Assembly: GCA_001695595.3 (NCBI GenBank)
Contig: MBPM02000015.1
Coordinates: 744,001 to 808,000, forward strand
Length of the DNA stretch: 64,000 bases
From: Plasmopara viticola
Taxonomy: Eukaryota; Oomycota; Peronosporomycetes; Peronosporales; Peronosporaceae
Reading direction: 5' to 3'
The position numbers and the translations under genes were made by a program. Shown one piece after another: positions 56,701 through 64,000 of the stretch. The notes below the pieces were generated by a model that saw only the letters and a program-made list of their open reading frames with translations, had not been told where the DNA came from and searched no databases. Numbering within the stretch: position 1 is the first letter of the stretch; the number at the start of each line of letters is the position of its first letter.

Positions 56701-57835
56701 CTCTTGCTGACAATCCAGTGTGTAAGCTTTCCCATTTCTTGTCCCAGTTGCCAAAGCTTCGTTCTTGTTCCATATGATGCACGAAGCACGCTGAAACTCC
56801 ACACTTAGTCCACGTTTGACAAGCTTTCCCACCGACAGTAGACGTCTGTCAAGTCCAGGGATAAGCAGCACTTCCATCATCGATATGCGTCTTCCATCTA
56901 AGCCGATAAGCTTCACCGTTTCAGCTCCTTCGACGCGTAACTTTCTGCCATCTGCAATTATCACCTTGATGTCGTCTTTAAGTTGCTTGAAGTCGATCAA
57001 GTCACTTCGGTGAGGGGTCATGTGTGACGTCGCACCACTGTCGATCAGCCAGCTTACTGATTGCTCATCCCCCACAGCAAACACTGCATCATTACCGCTA
57101 TAACGGTTTCTGGAACGGTTCTCAGCAACTGGGAAGTCCAGTTTATGACCAGTCTGGTCACAATTGAAGCATTTTCCCCCAAAACCGCCGCCCTTGCGTG
57201 GCGCGTAAATCTTGCGGCCACTTCCTCGTCTGCCCTTAATCCGTCCATCATTTTCTGTGGCTCGAAACCTTTCTCACTTGCTTCCTTCTTCTGTAGTTTG
57301 TCTGACTCCTTCATAAGCTTCTCCTTGACTTCGATCAGAGTGATGTCCTTGGCGTTCCCCACGATAGAAGATATTATTTCATATTCCGCCGGCAAGCTGC
57401 TCAGAAGCACCGCTAGCTGTCTTGAGTCATTCACCGGCTCTCCCGTCATCTGGAGTCCCACGACCAGCTCATTGAACGCGTCCAGATGTTCCACCATGCG
57501 AGATCCACTCATATCTTAAACCCATGAAGGCGCCGTGTCATCGTGACACGGTTGTGTAGAGTGGAACGATGGTAGAAATCGCGAAGCGTTCCCCATGCCT
57601 CCAAGGCACGAGTAGCAGACCGTATCTTGGTCTGGTGTTGTATCTCGACGCCCTGGGCAATTATACCCAATGCCTTGGCGTCGTTCACGAGCCACGTCTC
57701 CGTTATTTCGCTCTCGCCCTTCGCACCCATAATGTGTCCCAGAAGCCCTTTTCTTGCGAGGGCCATTCTCATGTTGAACTCCCAATGATAGTAGTTACCA
57801 TCTCCTAGGAGGACTTCGGTGCGCTTGGTAGTCAT
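53737..57835 (-). pseudogene. Copia gag-pol polyprotein, inactivated
   Basis: It begins MTTKRTEVLLGDGNYYHWEF (57835), a Copia Gag start. The polyprotein is broken by frameshifts near 57515, between about 57250 and 57080, near 55085 and near 54240, and by an in-frame TGA at 55516-55518. Visible domains are Gag, a zinc knuckle (about 57133-57172) whose fourth ligand Cys is lost, and protease DSGAT (about 57035). Integrase follows, with GAG-pre H..C..C, HTDVMGP, RSDNGTEF and QQNGIAERMNR (about 56700-56150). Reverse transcriptase carries YVDD (54722-54733) and RNase H carries DADWGSNTDDRRS and SSAEAEYMA. Motif residues are otherwise well kept, so decay is moderate. No autonomous activity is expected. 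Confidence 0.93.
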
Positions 57836-57883
57836 GGCGGTGACGGCGTGGTGATGCGAGGCTGTTGTTTGCAGCTGCTAACC

Positions 57884-58029
57884 TGTCGAGAAGATAGTAG
57901 AAACCGAAGTAAATATATTTATCCTGACCAATGAACGGCTACCATATGTGATTACTAAATGTGACGTATTTGGAATTACTGTGAAGCAATCCACCTGTTC
58001 AACATGCATTCAGCGGTGTAATGTTAAAA
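57884..58029 (-). repeat. 5' LTR of the Copia element
   Basis: 146 bp, matching 53578-53723. On the minus strand it ends CTTCTCGACA just before the primer-binding site. Its first bases have mutated (TTTTAACATT instead of TGTTAACATT), so the canonical TG terminus is lost. Confidence 0.9.
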
Positions 58030-58034
58030 GTTCG

Positions 58035-60358
58035 TGATCTGCTTTTCAAGCATTTTTGCACTTCCTCAGTCAGCTCAAGACTTTAATCGCTCTTCTAATT
58101 AATGTCATTTTACGATCACTTTTAATATGATCTCGTCTGTAGTCTGCAAAGAGGTGTGGCAGGAGGGAATCCACCCCGTCGAATCCGATTGTTCTTTACT
58201 TAACTTCATCAGAAAGGCCTGTAAAGTGGAGATTTGTTAGCCACAGAGAGAAAAGAGCTACAATAATCGACCAAGCGCGTTTGTAACCTCGTTTCGAAGT
58301 CCATCACTTCGGAATTTCAGTGTGATTAACTCCTTGCTGGAGCTGCAAGTCTCCTCTCCCTGCGAGGTATCGCGCAAGTTTTTTGGCGAGTTTCCAATCT
58401 TGGACATGTGGCGGTGTCTCGTCACAATCATCGTGCGGTTTATAGCAGATCGCCAATAAATGATGAAAACGAACGATTTATTGGCAAATTGATCTATGTG
58501 TTCTCATTGAGCGGCAACTTTTCTATTACGATCTTTTCTCGGCAGTCATTACCGATAGGTGTGAGCGTTTGGTTTGTTAATGCCAAACCGTCCTCGCAAA
58601 TAGTCTACTAACATCTTTCTCCTGATTGAGGGCATATGCGTGCAAATCGAATGCCGTCACTTAAACACAAAAATCACCGATTCTGATGCCACGGAGGTGT
58701 CTTACGAATGTTGACTATTATGTGGTTATTCACAGAACATACAAATGTGATAAGCGATTTCAAGCCGTTTAAAGTTGCGTGCACTTAAGATGCTAACCCA
58801 TATGTTGGCACTTTGAGTTCGTGTCGACCTTCCAACCCCTTTCAAAAGTAACCCCCATAAAAGGTGTAGATGCACAACCGGAGACACTCAGCAGCACTGG
58901 ACGGCTGGCTATTCGGTAACGCATTTCAAAAATGAGAACATGTTCAATGTTCACGTACGAAAACCTTTCTTTTTAGCTTAAAGAAAATGAAGTGGACTTT
59001 GTCACATTATATGAAAAGGCGATAACGCACCAAAAAGACCTTTGGTGGGCTTTTTAATCAGTATTAATCCCAATCGTCATACATTTAGCAGCTAGGTCAT
59101 CCAGCGAATTCTGAGGTTTATAACGGTGTGTTCAATCGTTCGGTCATAAACTATCGCAAGGGTGTGTTGGCACTCCCTCAGTACGCAAAGCGCGGACTCA
59201 GTGTGCCATAAAACTGCATTTTGTGGAACCCTACTAGTTGCTTGCTATAAAAACGGCAATGACACGATTTAGACTGTTGGCGTCACTGTAATATCTGGAG
59301 AGAGCCAAGCAAGTAACTGTCTCGCGCTATAGCTTTCGTTATTTCTGACCGAGAAAAAGGTCTTGCTGCTGTCATGAAGGCAATCAGACCAAGCATACCG
59401 ATTTTCATATTAAACGCAAAGTTGAATCAGAAGGTCAAGTCATCGAGTCCTAACATTGCAGCATCATTATTAGTGAGAGTGTACACATTGAAAGTATTCA
59501 GCGATCTTTCCAGCCGAATGCTTGAAAAAATTAAAAAAAAGCTAGAATGGCTAACCATAATCAATAATCGGTAAAGAATAACAGTCGAATTTGTACGGTC
59601 CATGTTCTCGCTATGTTTAATTGACGTCGTGTAACAAGGAAGGAGTTAACGAGTCATTACTGAGAACGGGAATATTTTTTGTGACCGATTGTCGTAGAAG
59701 AAAAACGTTTTAATTATTCTTAAATGTTGCCAATTGTTCATGCAATGAGCACGTGAATATGAGAGCTCCGCGTGTACACACACTATATCGCTAACGATTC
59801 AGTAATCATTTGAGCGAAGCCAGTAAGTATATTGACTTAATTTGGACAGCGATCTCATTTGCACTGGTATACACCGCTGGGCCCGAATTAAATTATTACA
59901 CATCCAGCTACTTGAATGGACGCTATCGAAAGTTTGTGTTATGCGCCTATTGCAAAAAAAAAGACGATGAGCAAAGTAAAAGCGACAAAAGCAATATATA
60001 GGTGCCACACTGGCTGGTGGAACTATAAGTGGTCATAGTCGTCGTAAGAGCTCAAATGGAGCTGGGATGGGAACGTTTATTGCTGGACATTTGACAGTAG
60101 CTTATGTGAGCAAGGCAAGGAGTACTTAGTGATGAATGAAGTGGAACCTTGTTGTGTGATCTATTCGTTTTGAGATCCTGCTTTCATCATAGTGCGAAGG
60201 CAGAATGGAAAAAATATACCTTTTCTTAAATTGAATGAAAAATATATTTGAATGGAAAAAATCTATCTTGAATCACAACTTTTTCACCAAATGAAAAAAA
60301 AATCTACCTACGCTGAAAAAACTTTTGAAATATTTAGAAAAAAAACATACCTAACTCA
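58035..60358. other. Gene-free, AT-rich spacer
   Basis: No gene recognised. 60190-60360 is very AT-rich, with repeated GAAAAAA.TCTA-type strings, and abuts the MULE fragment; it may be part of that element's non-coding end. Confidence 0.45.
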
Positions 60359-61454
60359 TTAAAGAAAACATACTTTTATGCTGCGCATTACTGGTGCATC
60401 GTCACTTGTTGAGTACCACTTGACCACAGCTGCCGCATCATTAAACACTTTTTGGCGCGTCAACTTCCAATTTAGCATGCTGTGATTCGATTCGCTTCTA
60501 ATTGGGTCGACCTTTTTCTTGGACGGATTTGGTGGAAGATGCTTACTCTTTACCAGTACACTCTTTGTCACAAATGGCTTCACTTCGAGAGCTTCATCGT
60601 AGTTAAATAGATACGTTTTAAATGACCACATACCCCCAATTAACAATTCTGCACGTGACACCTGATTTTAAAACTTGAGTGCTGTTATAAGGTGTCGACA
60701 TGGACCATTCATATCCTTCACATGACCACATGTGCAGGTACCACTGGTACTGTTTATCTCAACAGCATATTCCATTGGCTTGTTTGTTCCAATTCGAACC
60801 GACACAACAGACGATGAAGTTGAACTTGAACATACTTGAATTGTTTCCTCGTACATTCTTAACATTGAAGTGATGCAAATGGCAGCATAACACCCATTGT
60901 TTGGTCTGTTCAATGAATTCGGGCCATTTTCTACCGACATAGCGTTTAATTGCCATCATACAATCCAAGATCGGCATTTCACGGGTGCTTTTCAGCGCGT
61001 TGTTCATTGATTCGACGTTATTGGAAGCAAGCATTCCATATCGTGAGCATGGACTATGGGCACTTGACTACTTTCCATATCCAACGTCAGCCAGCCCTCC
61101 AACTGCCTCGCGATTAAGCTTCATCAGGTCTTCTTTCTTGGCTTCGTACAATTGCCTCGTCAGTGCACGTGCTAAGCCCCATGGATGTTCCTCCAACGAC
61201 TTGTTACTAAACTTTAGATTGAAATTCTCTGTATGGTGACGCAAGCAAAAGAAATGTGGTATCTCTTTGCCATTTTTTTCATTGCTGGCACTGATTCGCT
61301 CGGCATATCTTTTTGCTTTTTCATCCTTTTTTATTCGGAGGAGTATTTTTTCCAATCTGAAAAAATATTTTTCTAGTGCAAAAGGCTGTATTTTACTGTA
61401 AATTTTGTCAGTCGTTTGAAAAGTTTTTATTATTATTTTTTGAGTAAGCGCCAA
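60359..61454 (-). pseudogene. Truncated MULE (Mutator-like) transposase
   Basis: Remnant of a Mutator-like transposase. HFFCLRHHTENFNLKF and WGLARALTRQLYEAKKEDLMKL lie at about 61250-61090. NNVESMNNALKSTREMPILDCMM follows at about 61025-60955, the usual sequence after the DDE core. The SWIM zinc finger C-T-C-G-H...C-R-H is at about 60735-60680, with a C-terminal LPPNPSKKK region beyond. There are frameshifts around 61070 and 60860 and an in-frame stop at 60668-60670. The N-terminal catalytic half is missing: the frame gives way to AT-rich sequence near 61350, and a live gene begins at 61483. Terminal inverted repeats were not found. It is not functional. Confidence 0.85.
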
Positions 61455-61482
61455 TTTGACAGACTAGCCATTTCCACGGCGC

Positions 61483-63429
61483 ATGTTGGAATGCCAGAAT
61501 TGCGGCGCCGTAGGCGATTCGTTTTTTAGCGAAAATTACTTTGGTGAGATGGTATGCGAGCTATGTGGCACACAAAGCTTTCTCCAGGCGCGAAATGAGA
61601 CACAGGAAGTGGAAGACATGGGGATGGACGTCACGACGGTTCTCAAGACACTAAAGCGCCGCGACGTGCGCAAGAGGAAGCGGCACATAGATAAAGGTAC
61701 GATACAAAATGAGTGGGAAGCGCAAAAAAAGAAGGAAGCGCATATGAAGGAGACACCGCAGTTGCCAGAGCTGCTTGACTGCGTCCTTGCCACGCAGATG
61801 GTGCTGGATTCTATGGCTCGCGCTTTGATAAAGCGTGTTGGTAGCGACACGTTTCCTGCTGACGAGTACTTGAAAACAGTCAAAAGTCTGTGGTTTAAAT
61901 TTTTAAAGACGTGGGGCACGAAAGGTACAAAACCTTTATTGCGCTGTTATAACGAATTTTTCTTGTACTACACGAGGAAAGAGGAGAAAAGCATGGACCC
62001 GGCTGCCACTTTTGACTTGTTGGAACAATGGGATGCTGAGTGGGAGAGCAAAAGAGAAGATGGAGAACCAAAAGAAGAGGTCGCGAGCGTCAAGATAGAA
62101 GAAAAAACGGACACAACTCGAAAAAGAGTCAGGAATCCTCCCCGTCGGCGATTTGACGAGCTCAACATGTTCTCAATCGTGGATCTAGTCGGGATCTTAA
62201 TGATTGCCTCGCGTGCATTGAATCTAGGCCTTTTACCGAGTGATTTTGCGGAATGGGTCGCTACGGGAGTCATTCCTTACCACAATTCGCTGGCCACGTG
62301 CTGTGCGGATGCCCCAGACGTGCGAGCCTCGGTGAAGTATATTGCCAGTTTCTTTCATTCTTTGATGCTGCGTCATAAGGCAAGTACAGTTCAGATCGCG
62401 TACTCTGCTCACCACCTTCAGTATCACATGGGTTTACGTCTACCTCCGTTGAATGTACCGCTGGCAGCTCATCGTATATGTGCTACAATGGGCTTTCCTT
62501 CCGAAGTTTATCGAAACTTTCTATGGATCACGGGCTTCATGAATGTGAAAGGACCTATGACCGAGTTGCCACTTTTGCTACAATCCGAACGTGATGGATA
62601 TCCTAGATTTAAATTGACACATACGCAAAAGGACAGAGATAGAGTCAATGCGATTCTCGAGACCGACGTGGGTATTGTTGCTCATTTGGTAGTGGCAATC
62701 AAAATGTGTGCGAATTGGCATGAGTGGATCTACGAGCGGTACCAGCCAGCTGAGGATGAAGAATCGAAAGAACAAGAAGCCGGATACTCTGCACCGCCCG
62801 TTGCTGCAGTACACGACGCTCACCTTTTACCTCGAAGCGCCCTCGACTCGTTTACTCAATTTGCAAAGCAAGTTTTTCTTGACCCTGACAAGTCTGGAAT
62901 ACCTGAAGGGCTGGAAGAGCACGTGGAGCAGTTGCAACGTATACAGTCAATCGACAAAGCGCTAATGTCGAACGAAGATCGCAGTACTTGGCTCAAAAGT
63001 CATGACGTGTATGCTTATCCGGCTATACATGTTGACGGCATTCTTGCTGAGAGTGACGCAACAATTGAAAGTCATCTGAAACGTTTACGCTCTCGAGATA
63101 GCAGCAATGACAGAACTGACAATGAAGAACGAACACTTGATGCCTTCTTTTACCCGATTTATAATTATTCTCAGCGCACACCGCTGCATTCAGCGTACGA
63201 ACATGTGCTCGAGTTGCTGTGTGGAAAAATCAACGCTCCGATTGCGCAAGTGTTTCCCCTACTGGCTGAACTCGACAAACGGATGAAGAGTTTGGTCTAT
63301 CACTTTGAACGTACCAAGTGCCATGTTGATTTTCTGCAGGCAGGTCAAGCCAAGTGGAGAGCTGCCAAGGCACGTCTTGACCCAATTATCAAGGCGTCAT
63401 CGCGTTCGCGGAAAGCTGATTGCGAATGA
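61483..63429 (+). CDS. TAF1B/Rrn7-like RNA polymerase I initiation factor
   Basis: Probable nucleolar TFIIB-related subunit of the polymerase I core factor/SL1. It is a single exon of 648 residues. An N-terminal zinc ribbon has ligands C4, C7, C25 and C28 (CQNCGAVGDSFF..CELCG), as in TFIIB-type factors. A short reader/linker rich in Lys/Arg follows (KTLKRRDVRKRKRH). A helical core suggests cyclin-like folds (LLDCVLATQMVLDSMARALI; MFSIVDLVGILMIASRALNLGLLPSDFAEWVATG, a hallmark-like TAF1B stretch). The segment about 190-220 is acidic and variable. The assignment rests on architecture rather than a long exact motif; a TFIIB/BRF paralogue is less likely given the length and the WVATG region. The truncated MULE ends only about 30 bp upstream. 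Confidence 0.78.
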   Translation: MLECQNCGAVGDSFFSENYFGEMVCELCGTQSFLQARNETQEVEDMGMDVTTVLKTLKRRDVRKRKRHIDKGTIQNEWEAQKKKEAHMKETPQLPELLDCVLATQMVLDSMARALIKRVGSDTFPADEYLKTVKSLWFKFLKTWGTKGTKPLLRCYNEFFLYYTRKEEKSMDPAATFDLLEQWDAEWESKREDGEPKEEVASVKIEEKTDTTRKRVRNPPRRRFDELNMFSIVDLVGILMIASRALNLGLLPSDFAEWVATGVIPYHNSLATCCADAPDVRASVKYIASFFHSLMLRHKASTVQIAYSAHHLQYHMGLRLPPLNVPLAAHRICATMGFPSEVYRNFLWITGFMNVKGPMTELPLLLQSERDGYPRFKLTHTQKDRDRVNAILETDVGIVAHLVVAIKMCANWHEWIYERYQPAEDEESKEQEAGYSAPPVAAVHDAHLLPRSALDSFTQFAKQVFLDPDKSGIPEGLEEHVEQLQRIQSIDKALMSNEDRSTWLKSHDVYAYPAIHVDGILAESDATIESHLKRLRSRDSSNDRTDNEERTLDAFFYPIYNYSQRTPLHSAYEHVLELLCGKINAPIAQVFPLLAELDKRMKSLVYHFERTKCHVDFLQAGQAKWRAAKARLDPIIKASSRSRKADCE

Positions 63430-63602
63430 GAAGAGCAATACTTCTCTCTCTTTAGTAATATGTAAATAATAACCTGAAACGTCGCGATCTTTTGCAAGGT
63501 CTATACGTTATTGGATTTTTCCTTTTTCGCAATAATGGTACCACGAAATTATTGCTTGTAAGGTGTACATTTGTATCGAGTTTATTAACTTTTGACATGT
63601 AG

Positions 63603-64000
63603 ACTACGTGCGCACAAGCCATCAAAGCGTGGGTAAGCACATTTAAAGTGCAAGTACTTTTTGGTCGTTGTTTAAGTTGGCGATGGATTGAAATGCAGGA
63701 GGCCAAGAATGCAGCCACGGCGGAGGAATCATTGGTGATTAAGTTGTACTGCCAGATGCCTCCGATTGCAAAGCTTGATAACTCGCTTAATTCCCTTAAA
63801 AACTGCGAGTACGTCGTCGCTTGAGTCAGCTCGTGTTTCTTCCTACATCTCCTGACGTAATTACTGGTTCTTTCTAAGGCAATTGGCACTGTCAACGAAT
63901 GCGATCGATCGTCTGATTCCTTTGTCCGGCATGAAAAAGCTACGAATCTTGTCATTAGGTCGGAATCAGATTAAAAAGATTGAGAAACTCGATGATTTGG
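63603..64000 (+). CDS. Axonemal dynein light chain 1 (DNAL1/LC1), 5' part, cut by window end
   Basis: LRR light chain that binds the outer-arm dynein heavy-chain motor domain. Visible exons are about 63603-63632 (AQAIKAW), 63677-63808 and 63879-64000, with a 70-bp intron whose removal joins NSLKNCE to QLALSTNAID in frame. Family-specific stretches are VIKLYCQMPPIAKLDNSLNSL and LSTNAIDRLIPLSGMKKLRILSLGRNQIKKIEKLDDL, very close to animal and algal LC1. The join between the first two exons does not keep frame with the obvious sites. The initiating ATG is probably in a tiny upstream exon (candidate ATG at about 63535, directly before a GT). The gene continues beyond the window. Confidence 0.85.

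Larger units (their letters stand above)
53578..58029 (-). mobile_element. Copia (Ty1) LTR retrotransposon, structurally complete
   Basis: A 4452-bp element is bounded by two 146-bp direct LTRs (53578-53723 and 57884-58029). It is flanked by a 5-bp target-site duplication GTTCG (53573-53577 and 58030-58034). On the minus strand the order is 5' LTR, a likely primer-binding site starting GGTTAGC (57877-57883), gag-pol, then a purine-rich tract GGTGAGTGGGAG next to the 3' LTR. The domain order protease - integrase - reverse transcriptase - RNase H defines Copia. The LTRs differ at roughly ten to fifteen positions, mostly at the outer end, so the insertion is not recent. Confidence 0.95.

Overview
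The window looks like a nuclear contig of an oomycete (Stramenopila, Peronosporales-like). The protein-coding genes are separated by short spacers and split by small GT-AG introns, mostly 50-85 bp. One gene is a GPCR fused to a phosphatidylinositol phosphate kinase, an architecture characteristic of oomycetes. Others are a MinE homologue, a thaumatin/TOS1-type secreted protein and a plant-MKP1-like phosphatase. DNAAF6 (PIH1D3)-like and axonemal DNAL1-like genes point to a species that still makes flagellated zoospores. I cannot name the species; the fairly AT-rich spacers would fit a downy mildew or a relative, but that is only an inference.

Layout. 1-32.8 kb is a gene-rich block: ELM2-SANT-PHD chromatin protein, thaumatin/TOS1-like secreted protein, full-length ABCA transporter, thiol (cysteamine/cysteine-type) dioxygenase, ribosomal protein eL30, 2OG-Fe(II) oxygenase, MinE, BRCA1-like RING-BRCT protein, DNAAF6-like dynein-assembly factor, LRR/coiled-coil protein, MKP1-like phosphatase, GPCR-PIPK, LRR protein and prefoldin subunit 3. 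From 32.8 to 46.1 kb I see no convincing gene, only hairpins, a tandem repeat and one SINE. A small island at 46.1-48.0 kb carries a divergent EEF2KMT-like methyltransferase and eEF1B pair. 48-61.5 kb is transposon territory: a heavily decayed Copia-like element, a structurally complete but coding-dead Copia element (146-bp LTRs, 5-bp target-site duplication) and a truncated MULE transposase. The right edge returns to genes: a TAF1B/Rrn7-like RNA polymerase I factor and the start of DNAL1.

Three copies of one ~325-bp SINE-like element are scattered through the window. Each has its own 11-12 bp target-site duplication and a pentanucleotide-type tail.

Functional threads: flagellar assembly (DNAAF6-like, DNAL1, perhaps the LRR genes), translation (eL30, eEF1B, EEF2KMT), lipid/GPCR signalling (GPCR-PIPK, ABCA) and mitochondrial division (MinE). 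Exon boundaries were read by hand; those that keep the reading frame across every junction are given as firm, the others are flagged.
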